Under the pieces are notes generated by a model. The model had not been told where the DNA came from. It saw only the letters and a list, made by a program, of their open reading frames with translations, and made no database searches. From Micropterus salmoides (taxonomy: Eukaryota > Chordata > Actinopteri > Centrarchiformes > Centrarchidae), in the NCBI RefSeq assembly GCF_014851395.1, contig NW_024040707.1:15361457-15425456 (forward strand): a stretch of 64,000 nucleotides of DNA, given 5' to 3'. Of the stretch, positions 54,370 to 64,000 are shown piece after piece. How positions within the stretch are numbered: the first letter of the stretch is position 1; every line of letters starts with the position of its first letter. The position numbers and the translations under genes are program-made.

Positions 54370-54890
54370 CACTCAGCTCTACCTGATATTAACAAAAATA
54401 TAATTAAGGGCAGGGTAGCAAAACATTAAGTGTGTTTTGTGTTATGATCATAGTCGATGGTTGTGACTATGCTCTAGATATTATAGGCAACTGTTAGATG
54501 TGATAAAGTAACCAAGAGAGTATACTGAAATCCAAGGCCATCACCTGAAAGGAACTAAAATGATTGGTAAAATGTATTTAATCATTGACAAGAATTTAGA
54601 GATGGATGAGACCATCGGGTTTGCGGTGAGCATTACTTACATGCTCGTGGAGATGCTATGCTGCAAGTCGATTTGGTGCAACAGAGTGGTGTCTTGAAGA
54701 CTGCGGGGGATGGTTGCAGATTAGTGGATGGAGAGAGTAAAACTTGGTCCAAAATTAGTACCTTTCATAGCTTTTATAATGTAAAGCAAAACATTTAATA
54801 AATTATGACAATGCCTTATCAAATTATTATAGCTAATGATGTATAAATTACTTAACATAATCAAACAAAATGATACTGATAAAATCACTC
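54370..54890. other. Intergenic DNA
   Basis: Nothing recognised. Confidence 0.4.
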
Positions 54891-54897
54891 AAAGTCG

Positions 54898-55016
54898 TTT
54901 AAGCTCTTCTTGAGCACGCTCTAAGGGTCTACCATAGCTGCAGAGGGCCCGCAGATAGTATAAAGCACATTATTATTATCAAAATCCCCTAGCAACATAA
55001 CCATTTTGATAAAATC
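54898..55016. repeat. Direct repeat, partner of 57757-57876
   Basis: Both copies carry TTTAAGCTCTTCT, TCTACCATAGCTGCAGAGG, GCAGATAGTATAAAGCACA and TATCAAAATCCCCTAGCAAC with minor changes. They lie on either side of the nested transposons at 55390-57670. Whether they are copies of a repeat or of flanking unique DNA is not clear. Confidence 0.75.
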
Positions 55017-55731
55017 ACTCAAATACAGTCATTACAGAGTATATTAGCACACAGATGAAGTTGTTCGTTTGTGGTCTGAATTCACTCATGTGAGTCATTG
55101 CACTTTACCAGGAACCCTCCAGAAAGTCAGAGGTGTGAAGTCAGTCCATGGACGCAGCTGGCAGCTACGATTGGTCAGTGACCTGTGACCTATGACGTCA
55201 CCTCATCAACAAAACCACAATGCAACTTCATACTTTTTCCTCCGTCTGTCTCTCAGCCTCAGCTTGTCTAGGAGTGGTGACCTGCAGTGAATTTAACTTA
55301 GTAATGATTATTATCATATTATTTTATATAAATAATAATGCAATTTAAACCCTACTCCCCAACAGATTATAGTGTAATATACATTAATTAGCCAGTTTAT
55401 TAGGTACACCTAGCTAATACTTAAAGAGGTGCTATTATGCTCATTTTCAGGTTCAAAATCCTATTTAGGGGTTGTAACAGAACAGGTTTACATGGTTTAA
55501 TTTTCAAAAAACACCATATTTTTGTCATACTGCCCATTGCTGCAGCTCCTCTTTTCAACCTGTGTGTTGAAGGCTTCATTTTAGCTATGGAGTGATACAT
55601 CATGCCTCTGCATGATCTTTGTTGGGAGTGGCACATGCGCAGTTCATAGTAAGTACTACTAGCCAGTCAGAAGCAGAGAAGGGCGGGCGGGTCAGTGAGA
55701 AGCCGGTAAACACGGCTTCGATTCAGCTGTA

Positions 55732-56955
55732 TACACTCACCTAAAGGATTATTAGGAACACCATAGTAATACTGTGTTTGACCCCCTTTCGCCTTCAGAA
55801 CTGCCTTAATTCTACGTGGCATTGATTCAACAAGGTGCTGAAAGCATTCTTTAGAAATGTTGGCCCATATTGATAGGATAGCATCTTGCAGTTGATGGAG
55901 ATTTGTGAGATGCACATCCAGGGCACGAAGCTCCCGTTCCACCACATCCCAAAGATGCTCTACTGGGTTGAGATCTGGTGACTGTGGGGGCCATTTTAGT
56001 ACAGTGAACTCATTGTCATGTTCAAGAAACCAATTTGAAATGATTCGAGCTTTGTGACATGGTGCATTATCCTGCTGGAAGTAGCCATCAGAGGATGGGT
56101 ACATGGTGGCCATAAAGGGATGGACATGGTCAGAGACAATGCTCAGGTAGGCCGTGGCATTTAAACAATGCCAATTGGCACTAAGGGGCCTAAAGTGTGC
56201 CAAGAAAACATCCCCCACACCATTACACCACCACCACCAGCCTGCACAGTGGTAACAAGGCATGATGGATCCATGTTCTCATTCTGTTTACGCCAAATTC
56301 TGACTCTACCATCTGAATGTCTCAACAGAAATCGAGACTCATCAGACCAGGCAACATTTTTCCAGTCTTCAACTGTCCAATTTTGGTGAGGTCTTGCAAA
56401 TTGTAGCCTCTTTTTCCTATTTGTAGTGGAGATGAGTGGTACCCGGTGGGGTCTTCTGCTGTTGTAGCCCATCCGACTCAAGGTTGTGCGTGTTGTGGCT
56501 TCACAAATGCTTTGCTGCATACCTCGGTTGTAACGAGTGGTTACTTCAGTCAAAGTTGCTCTTCTATCAGCTTGAATCAGTCGGCCCATTCTCCTCTGAC
56601 CTCTAGCATCAACAAGGCATTTTCGCCCACAGAACTGCGGCATACTGGACGTTTTTCCCTTTTCACACCATTCTTTGTAAACCCTAGAAATGGTTGTGCG
56701 TGAAAATTCCAGTAACTGAGCAGATTGTGAAATACTCAGACTGGCCCGTCTGGCACCAACGACCATGCCACGCTCAAAATTGCTTAAATCAACTTTCTTT
56801 CCCATTCTGACATTCAGTTTGGAGTTCAGGAGATTGTCTTGACCAGGACCACACCCCTAAATGCATTGAAGCAACTGCCATGTGATTGGTTGATTAGATA
56901 ATTGCATTAATGAGAAATTGAAAAGGTGTTCCTAATAATCCTTTAGGTGAGTGTA
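55732..56955 (-). mobile_element. Tc1/mariner element of the DD36E type, inner level of nest
   Basis: TA duplications at 55732-55733 and 56954-56955 flank a 1220-bp element. Its terminal repeats (CACTCACCTAAAGGATTATT plus AGGAACACC) are identical over 29 bases, so it is recent compared with its hosts. It contains a single transposase gene with one frameshift. The spacing of catalytic residues is 36, as in the DD36E (Incomer) group of Tc1/mariner elements. Confidence 0.95.
55734..56805 (-). pseudogene. DD36E Tc1-type transposase, one frameshift
   Basis: The start MGKKVDLSNFERGMVVGARR at 56805 is followed by helix-turn-helix regions (SISQSAQLLEFSRTTISRVY; ATLTEVTTRYN), a basic linker with STTNRKKRLQFARPHQ, WSDESRF (first Asp), AGGGGVMVWGMFS, and a frame break near 56177. 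The break is consistent with one missing base against the related copy at 16.5 kb. The second frame gives YFQQDNAPCH (second Asp) and SPDLNPVEHLW (Glu), with 36 residues between these last two. The frame shows no stop before the terminal repeat and runs through it into flanking DNA to 55667. It would cut and paste the element at TA sites. Confidence 0.93.
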
Positions 56956-57756
56956 TGTTCCCCTTAACAGCTTAGCAACATGGACTGGAGCAAGAGTTTC
57001 AGAGTGGTGAGTTATTAATCTGTAACAAATCTTTCATCCATAAAGTTTTAACTGAGCTCTGTTTCTATATCACAGTAACAACTTCATGTCCATTGACTGC
57101 CTGGAAGGTAGCTAGTGTTTGGAAGGGAGAGGAGAGGTGTGTGCTACAGCTCCGTGTTTTTCCACTGGTGTTTTTGAGGGCATGTCGGACTAGCTGCTTG
57201 GTGAGCGTTATATGATCCCTCTGTTGTCACAGGTATGAAAGGGAAACGGCTGGACTACCAATGAGCTGTTTTCAGGCAGTTCAGAGCAGTGTTTTCTGTG
57301 GGATATGGAAACTCCTTTTGGGGTGGACTTTGCAAACCCATTACATGCATAAAAAAGATATAAACTCAATAAAGAAGAGGGAAAACGCCAAAAAGCATAA
57401 TACCACCTCTTTAAGCAGCCTAATGCAACAATTCTGAAAAAATCCTACCTTCATAAAGGTGATAATGTTTAGAGGTGTTAATTCAACATTTTGGAGTCTG
57501 CAGTTTAAGTGATGCTGTTGATGATGTATTGCGTTATACTGAAAGGTGCTCCCATTATTTTGTCCACCCCATTTATATCACTGAGGGTAGGCTAAATAAC
57601 CGAAAACACCTACAAGACAGTTGTATTAGACTGAACTAGTTTAGCTAGGTGTTTAGATAAGTTTAGTTGGATTTTGATTTCACACCATGTCAAGAAAAAC
57701 ATACAGCTGTTGGTCTAAACACGAGCACAGGGTGGCTTATACCAATACATAGTGAG

Positions 57757-57876
57757 TTGTTTAAGCTCTTCTGGAGCATGTTAGAAGTGTCTACCATAGC
57801 TGCAGAGGACCTGCAGATAGTATAAAGCACACTGACTATTATCAAAATCCCCTAGCAACATAACCATTTTAATGTA
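57757..57876. repeat. Direct repeat, partner of 54898-55016
   Basis: Second copy of the 120-bp unit described at 54898, about 2.86 kb away in the same orientation. Confidence 0.75.
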
Positions 57877-57993
57877 AAATACATCACCATTAACAGAAGA
57901 TGACACATCTCTTTAATTCTGGGCACCACACAAGATCACCACTACATATATAATATACTGCACCTCAATGCATGAAACCCTCAATGTCACTAT

Positions 57994-58020
57994 ATCATCA
58001 TCATCATCATCATCATCATC
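57994..58020. repeat. (ATC)n microsatellite
   Basis: Nine uninterrupted ATC units. Confidence 0.95.
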
Positions 58021-58149
58021 AACACCACCATCCCCATTCCCTTCTACTCTGAATTGTGGGGAAGGGCACAATCTCAGCAAATAGCTTTTTTAAGCACCTG
58101 CTTGATGAATATGTGATTCAAACTACTGAACTGTAGTCCTGCTATCTTA

Positions 58150-58480
58150 CTGGCTTAACAATCTTAGCAAGGGCATTTCTCTCTTTTGTACCAAACTTGC
58201 CATAACAACTGTTTTGTTTCACATGGGACACGAACACCGGCCTCCTGAGTGAAAGTTTCTGACTAACCCATCCACTCCAACAACCTCCTTGCTCTGACTT
58301 TTCTGTTCTTTATAATAGGCCTATCTTTAGCGTTGAACAATGACGCTAAAGGGCTTCCCCCAGTGCGTAGCACTATGACACTAAAGGGTGCCATGTGCGT
58401 TAGTACCAGACACCGAAGGACTTGACAAAGTGTAGATATTTGACGCTCTAGGAATAAAAAGAGGCTGGAATGGGAGACAA
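58150..58480. repeat. Fish repeat fragments
   Basis: ACACGAACACCGGCCTCCTG followed by GTTTCTGACTAACCCATCCA, and a second part with AATGACGCTAAAGGGCTTCC and CAGTGCGTAGCACTATGACA. Both resemble sequences I recall as dispersed in fish genomes. Boundaries and class are unknown. Confidence 0.35.
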
Positions 58481-58484
58481 TAAG

Positions 58485-59035
58485 TGCTCTCACATTTAAA
58501 CAGAGCAATCATTATCATTTCATAATTTCATTCTTTATCAGAAAGTAACATTCATCTCTTAGAGCTAGTACTCCAGGCATAGGTTGGTGGAACCTAAAAT
58601 CTTCTTCCTGTTATAAATCAACAGGAGTCACGGAGAGGCCTCAGGAGACACAAAATTTACAGCTGAATAATAATGTGTACACTTCCATCCTTGGTTGTTT
58701 CTTGCAACTTATAAAGAGTCATGAGTTCTATAAAGCAAAGGAGTGTTAGGTAATGGATTCTTTATGTTTGACAAACTTGCTCTGCATTCTCTATCCTTTG
58801 CATTTTGCACTTGAAGGGGTAGTTTAAGGACAAGGACAAACACACAAAGCAACCATTCAATATTTCTTGCTCAACCATCAATCTGCTGTCTTTTGAAGAA
58901 GGGTCCAATGTTTTTTACCTTGTCCTTTTTAATTTAGTATCTTACTCTGACTTCAGATTTGTGTCCTCTCCTGTCTACTTCTGTCTTTTTGTGTGACAGA
59001 GACAGGTCGCACACACCAATTGTTATGAGTAAAGA
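58485..59035. other. Intergenic DNA
   Basis: Nothing recognised. Confidence 0.4.
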
Positions 59036-59038
59036 GTA

Positions 59039-59603
59039 GTGTTGTAGTACTCAAGACTGGTCTTAAGACCACTTTTTTATGGTCTTGGTCTCGTCTTGGT
59101 ATCAGACATTGAGGACTCTGGATTTTATTTCAAAACCAGTCAAGACCAAAACTTTGGGAATGTCAATAAATTGTTTTGCTTTGTCTGGTTTATTTGTTGA
59201 CATCCTTACTTTGATTGGGTGTAAAACATATTGCTTCAAATGCAACCAATAACCCTAATTAAAAATGTGTTGTTACTGTTAACGACCGTGAAGGTCACCC
59301 TTCCCCGCGATGGTAAGCATGGAAAAGGAGTGTTGAATAAAGATGCTTACGTTGATTTCAGCTCTTAGTGTTTGTATGTGGGTGTTTTAATGGGAATGTG
59401 GATCTTTCAGATCAATTTGAGAAGTACCTATGATCTCGTTCCACATTTTATTGTGTGTCTTGTAATGTGGGGAACTGGTCTTGGACTTGACTCGGTCTCG
59501 CCCTCTCTCGGTCTTGGTCTCGGCTTGGTCTCAACACCCAAAAGTCTCGATAAACTCCGGTCTTGGTCTTGACTTGGTCTCGGTTTGGGCGATCTTGTAA
59601 CAC
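59039..59603. mobile_element. GGTCTTGGTCT-rich MITE-like repeat
   Basis: It begins GTGTTGTAGTACTCAAGAC and ends GATCTTGTAACAC, whose complement GTGTTACAAGATC matches the start in part. Both ends carry many TCTTGGTCTCG-type words in one orientation (for example CTCGGTCTTGGTCTCGGC). The central 250 bp is unrelated AT-rich sequence with a CCTTCCCCGCGATGGTAAGC island. Similar 'ggtcttggtct' repeats are dispersed in fish. Class unknown. Confidence 0.6.
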
Positions 59604-59609
59604 ATGTAA

Positions 59610-62560
59610 AGGTAAGACCATACCAAAATGATACTTACATATCAAATTATATTGCCAGTTTATGTAGAACAAATTGTTATTGTAACCTTTTTCTGTAGCC
59701 AGTGAGTATAACAAACTGGGAGGTGGGTTGGAAATTTCAATGGCTTTTGCTCCATTTGATATATAGATATTACTTTATGTTCCATTTCAGATAGATTCAC
59801 GAGAAATGACAGGTTACAAGATGTTCTCAATACTGGCCAAAGAAAATCCATGCCTAAAAGAGACACTGTACCAAACAACTGTACTAGCATCTGAAAAATA
59901 TTTTACATACAAAGAATGATCACACTAAACTTTGTTGTGGCTTGTGAGGGGTTAATTTCCAGCCAGCTGACACAGAGCTGAGGTAACATTGTCAACAGTT
60001 ATGTTCGTAGCAGTTGCCAACACTAAATGGTTTATGGAAGACGACAAAATATCACATTAATTACATAGTCTGCTTGTTTCTCAACTGCAACTTTGGGATT
60101 CAGCTTATGTGGACGGAACTTCTTATAACATACCGGGTATGTGACTGGGCCCACATTTCTCTTAATTCCTCAGACTTCACTGGATTTCATTTTATTAAAT
60201 TTTTTTCCAAGGTGGGTAACTGACCTGAATGACATTTTCAAGTTTAATTTCATTTGTTTGTTATTTTCTCTAAATCAGAGTACATGAAACCAAGCCTTTC
60301 CCTGCATTGACATTTAGTAGCTTCTCACATTGCAAACAATCATAGTGACACATATCAATGAAGCAAAATGGCTGCAAAGTGTTGAATTGGAAAAGTGGAG
60401 CGATATTAACGCTGCCGGCAGGATATTCATGTGTTCTGTTAAATGCTGCAGTGTGATGGTTATATTTAGACTGGCTGTTTAAATTTGCGTCAACATATGA
60501 CACTAGTATAAAATAACTAGGTTCACTGAATCCAAGTCTGTTAAATCCGGTCGGCTCAGGTTAGAACAGAATCGCCATCTTTGCCAGCATAGTTTCTATC
60601 CAAACAACGCTTTAATCACCACCCCTCTCACAGCTCTCAGATCTACACACATTGAGAGTGCTGTTATGTAATTTTAAAAAAGGTTGGGATGATTCAACAA
60701 GAAAAAACAGAAGACAATCCATAAGAGATTAAAAAAAGGTAAACTGATGATGTTGTAAGCAGCCCTTAAAATGCTTTGTTGTGAAAGAGTTATTCTTCAC
60801 TTCTCACTGAACAGCCAGTTTAAAAATAAAGATTTGATTCCAACAGTAAGCTCTGGCTGAGCAGCTGCTTTCTCCATGACTCTCTGGGAGTGTGTGTCTA
60901 TATAATGCCGTGTGCGCTTCAGTAGACTACATGAATTTGTGAAATGGGCTGGTTGCGTGCAGAATAATGTGAGTAATATAGTGTTGTCATGCTACCCAAT
61001 GTTCTGCCTAATTTTAGTTACACTAAACTACCTAAACTATTTATGCAGTGATATCCATTAAATATATTACAAATGCATGGATTAAACATGAGATATTTCA
61101 CAGCAAAATTAATATTTTAACAGCATGTAATAAAACAGTGAAATCTCTCTGAACCTACTGCACATACATCATACAGTTAAATGTGAATGGAAAGCTGAAC
61201 AATTGTTTAATGTCGTTACACAGAGGTTGGGTGATTTGCCTCAAAGCTGAACTGAGCCTTTGTTTCTGACAGGGACATCTGTCATTTACAGTACCCTGAA
61301 GAGAAATACACTTTGGCTTCTGTACAGTATGTGTGTGTGTATAAATACCCCTTTGTGATTATCTGCGAGCATGGTCATTCCCGCAGGGTAGATATATCCT
61401 GAATGACAAGCAGCCTATGTCAACCATCCTTATACTCATGTACTGTATGCATTATATATGTGGCTGTCCTTCCCAGCCAGACTGTAAGAACAGTATGAAC
61501 GGGCTCTGAATGTGAACACACACAGACACCACCACACTAATACATGCACTGGCAAGGGTACGGCCACCAACTTAATAGGCTGTGTTCACTGTTAGGAAAT
61601 GTCTACCTCATTTCCTATTTAAATAGTGGTTTCTCTACCTCAGCACATTATGCCATGTTAAGGTTTAACAAATTATCATTGGATGACAATATTATTGTAC
61701 GTTTAGCAGTAAATGGGGTTCTGTATTAAAATGTAAATGCACCCACACTCTCCAGAGGCGCATGTGACAAATACTGTTGGACTAGGCACTAATTATCACC
61801 AGTTATCACATCTTTTATAGTACATTTTTTAAATCTTTTGTTTTGTTGTTATTTTAGGCTTCTTGTTTTCTCCTTTCTTTTGCACTTTTCCCTCTGCACT
61901 GAGAAAGTCTTTGGATCAAATGTTTTGTGTTTAAAATGCTATTTATTGTATAAAAAAGAACATGATTTGACTATATATGATTCTTTAAATTGTATTTTGG
62001 TAAATTATCTAATTAAAGTTAATAAGCCAATCACGGATGGTGGCTTTTAAATTGCACTTACAACAAGCCACTGTGTCCATGATTTCTTAACACAATTTTA
62101 AAAATTTTGACTCGTCCATTCTCAGCCCATCTTAAATGAGCTCAGGCACACAGAAGGCGGCAGCATTGCATACTGTGTGCATTCCACAATAGGGTGCCAT
62201 AATATACATGTACCCTGTAGGTGATGAAAGGTTCCACAGTTCATTGGTGTTGTTTGCCCCTGATGAATTGGTATAAGGTATAATGAAAATATATTTGGGT
62301 ATGGTGTCATTTTGTAAGACTAATTCAGTGCACTGAAGATGGGCCGTACTTTGTAGAAAGGGTTGTTTGTCATTTGAGAATGCTTCATTGTAGACATCAG
62401 GGTCATATGACGAAGACGTGCCGCTGCGGCACAGAACTGTGATGTGAGAAGAACCTCATAGAAAGTCAGCAACTCATCCATGTTCCGATGTGTTTGCACT
62501 ATATAGGTATTTAACATAATTAATAATAATTATTCAATTATCTGACACTTTTTTCCAAAA
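59610..62560. other. Intergenic DNA, about 3 kb without recognised content
   Basis: AT-rich, with only short motif-free frames. A small TG run lies near 61331-61340. The longest repeat-poor stretch of the window. Confidence 0.5.
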
Positions 62561-62564
62561 CTAC

Positions 62565-62710
62565 TTTCAATTGCTATATATGTCAGAGGTCATACGCCTC
62601 TGGAGCAACTGGGGGTTGTGTCTAGCTCAGGGACACATTGGTGGATGTGTCACAGTGGAAATCTCTCACACCAAAGTCATGTGTCTTAGCCACTGTTCAC
62701 TTCTCGTAAA
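62565..62710. repeat. Fish repeat fragment
   Basis: CTGGAGCAACTGGGGGTTGT and GCTCAGGGACACATTGGTGG resemble the 'ggagcaactgggggtt...ctcaaggacac' words dispersed in fish. The extent is uncertain. Confidence 0.35.
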
Positions 62711-62839
62711 ACTGTCAATATTCAAAATCTACAGCTGATTTTTTACCTCAAAACTTCTCAGAAGTGGATTTATTGATGAAATTACAAAATACGAAACTGG
62801 TTAATATAAAACTTTCTGTTGCTGGCCTCTGTTTGGTGC

Positions 62840-63055
62840 ACGCAATGACGATGCAGTGAATAGTGATTCTCTCTGACCAATCAGCAGTCTGTCGTGTTTT
62901 CACGCTACATTTTAGTATCCCTCAGCTCGCTTGGAACCTCGATGGAGGTGAGGTGATACAAAAAAAAGTACCTGGAAGCACGTACAGGTACAACATTTCT
63001 ACAATGGAAAACCAAACAAAGGCGAGTCGAGCCAAAGGACCTCCGCTCAGACTAG
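62840..63055. repeat. MITE fragment with GTACCTGGAAGCACGTAC and CGAGTCGAGCC
   Basis: The words AAAAAAAAGTACCTGG and GGCGAGTCGAGCC are ones I recall from terminal parts of a dispersed fish MITE family. The other end is missing. The 150-codon frame at 62863-63315 spans this and the next repeat and so is not a gene. Confidence 0.4.
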
Positions 63056-63059
63056 CTTG

Positions 63060-63318
63060 TTTGAGGGCGTGCCTGACCCCCGCAAGCTGCTTGGCAAGCT
63101 TTATGGCGCGTTTTCATTGTGACGTCACAAGTAAAGGAAGTGAAGGGCTGGACTACAAACGAGCTGTTTTCAGGCAGTTCAGAGCAGGGCTTTCTGTAAG
63201 AGATGGGAACTCCCTTTGGGCTGGACTTTGGGCTTTTTCACTTTGCAAACCTGTTACATGCACAAAAAAGATATATAACTCAATAAAGGAGAGGGGAAAA
63301 GCCAAGAAGCATTAAAAG
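63060..63318 (+). mobile_element. TTAA-type MITE, right part (family of 55421-57414)
   Basis: It aligns with 57150-57400 through GAGGGCGTGCC, GCTTGG, GGCTGGACTACAAACGAGCT, TTTTCAGGCAGTTCAGAGCA and ACATGCACAAAAAAGATATA, ending at GCCAAGAAGCATTA. The terminal repeat is decayed and the left half is missing. Confidence 0.75.
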
Positions 63319-63319
63319 A

Positions 63320-64000
63320 ATATATGTACAAAATATGATAATTCTATCTGTTGATTAAGGTGTTTTACTTACTTATTTTTGTAGTAGTCTGAGGAAGACA
63401 TCTTCTTCCAGAAGTCCAAGCAGGAAGTAAACTAAACTGGTCATGTGACTTTTCACACTAGTCACATGATATGGATCCATTTTAATCAAGACAATCTATT
63501 TTTTCATTTAAAAGTTGAATTCCTTGCCCAAAGCCAACAATACAAACTTTAGAGCTTCAGAAATAAAATAAAAAGACGAGGCCACAGTTGTGTGCGGTGG
63601 GATTAAATGGGCCTAAAAGGGTAAGACACGGGTGCTACGAAAGCCTGCAGTATGGTGAGGTCATACATCAACAGCCAAGTTTTATAAGGAATTCCCGACA
63701 GGTCAGTTCTAAGGGCAACAAAAATGAATTATAATGCACAGGAAAATGCAATAAATGTAATTTCTGTAAGAGCTTGCAAGAACCTATAAATTGCATAAGT
63801 GTATGGTAACCAGCATTAAAACCTCTTGTTGTTCTTTGTTCGCAGCTCCCAATTTTAAAAGAGTAAAGGAATAGAGGGTAAATGTGTTACAAGGCTATAC
63901 TCAAATAAACACAATATTATAAGGGGCAAAGTGGTTGTTTATGCAGTCTCTTTCGCTTTGACCCCGTCTTGTGAATTTTTGTGAAGGTCTCTGTTGCCGG
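63320..64000. other. Intergenic DNA to window end
   Basis: Nothing recognised in this stretch. No splice-bounded frame or terminal repeat was seen. Confidence 0.4.

Larger units (their letters stand above)
55421..57414. mobile_element. Piggybac-like TTAA-flanked MITE, middle level of nest
   Basis: TTAA at 55421-55424 and 57411-57414. The ends TTAAAGAGGTGCTATTATGC and the complement of GCATAATACCACCTCTTTAA match at 19 of 20. Without the inner Tc1-type insertion the element is about 770 bp. TTAA duplications are the piggyBac signature, though other TTAA users exist. Related copies are a left half at 34184 and a right half at about 63060-63315. Confidence 0.85.
55390..57670. mobile_element. Outer Tc1-type MITE of a three-level nest
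   Basis: The left end AGCCAGTTTATTAGGTACAC continues CTAGCTAATAC up to 55420. After the inserted element, 57415-57670 continues with GCAGCCTAATGCAACAATTC, a body containing TTTTGTCCACCCCATTTATA, and a decayed right end TTAGCTAGGTGTTTAGATAA complementary to the left one. Without the insert it would be about 290 bp. The ends resemble non-autonomous Tc1-type elements abundant in fish. Confidence 0.7.

Noticed and set aside
56168..56703. Plus-strand frames across the Tc1-type element
   Set aside because: Antisense shadows of the transposase frame.
62863..63315. 150-codon plus-strand frame
   Set aside because: It spans two different repeat fragments, including the right part of the TTAA-type MITE, so the open frame is accidental.
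1..64000. Bacterial or phage-type features (operons, ribosome binding sites, CRISPR arrays, attachment sites)
   Set aside because: Composition, microsatellites and repeat families are those of a fish nuclear genome. No array of equal repeats with unique spacers and no polycistronic layout was seen.

Overview
The window looks like nuclear DNA of a teleost fish, probably a spiny-rayed (percomorph-type) species. It is AT-rich, has long CA/GT/TA microsatellites, and contains repeat families typical of fish genomes: L2/Maui LINEs with the terminal repeat GAATT tail, Rex1/CR1-like LINEs, DIRS tyrosine-recombinase retrotransposons, Tc1-type elements with DDE transposases, hAT, PIF/Harbinger and piggyBac-like miniature elements, and a tRNA-derived SINE. 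The species was not identified. No intact host protein-coding gene could be supported. Every long reading frame with recognisable motifs belongs to a transposable element, and all of these are broken.

Layout. 0-10 kb: 3' ends of L2, an old hAT copy, a Rex1-like LINE tail, and an insertion at 9.55-9.75 kb with 54-bp perfect inverted arms between 17-bp target duplications. 10-16 kb: hAT elements at 12.1 and 14.4 kb with readable 8-bp target duplications. 16-19 kb: a damaged Tc1-type transposon cut off by a reverse-strand LINE with endonuclease and reverse transcriptase remains. 20-26 kb: a Harbinger MITE inside a common fish repeat, a tandem duplicated MITE, a CpG-rich possible first exon near 24.1 kb and a cluster of AACGTTA motifs near 25.5 kb. 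26-34 kb: a DIRS remnant inside a MITE, a small hAT MITE, and a 3.9-kb L2 LINE (reverse strand) that retains pieces of every expected domain and sits inside an exon-like segment. 34-38.7 kb: a piggyBac-like MITE, two hAT elements sharing terminal repeats, a SINE, a second copy of the exon-like segment and a 200-bp tandem repeat.

39-46 kb: a Rex1-like fragment, then a 4.35-kb DIRS element bounded by 25-bp perfect inverted repeats, with gag, reverse transcriptase/RNase H and tyrosine recombinase all recognisable but inactivated. 46-55 kb: unclassified TGTCA-ended repeats, a possible 5' exon near 48.1 kb, another Rex1-like remnant and Tc1 fragments. 55.4-57.7 kb: a three-deep nest in which a DD36E Tc1-type element sits inside a TTAA-flanked MITE inside an older Tc1-type MITE. 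58-64 kb: mostly unassigned intergenic DNA with repeat fragments.

The elements do not form a pathway. What can be read is a stratigraphy of insertions, plus a few structures whose origin or function is not explained (the hairpin near 0.47 kb, the fold-back at 9.6 kb, the paralogous exon-like segments, the AACGTTA cluster). Family names rest on recalled motifs and terminal repeats; no database search was possible.
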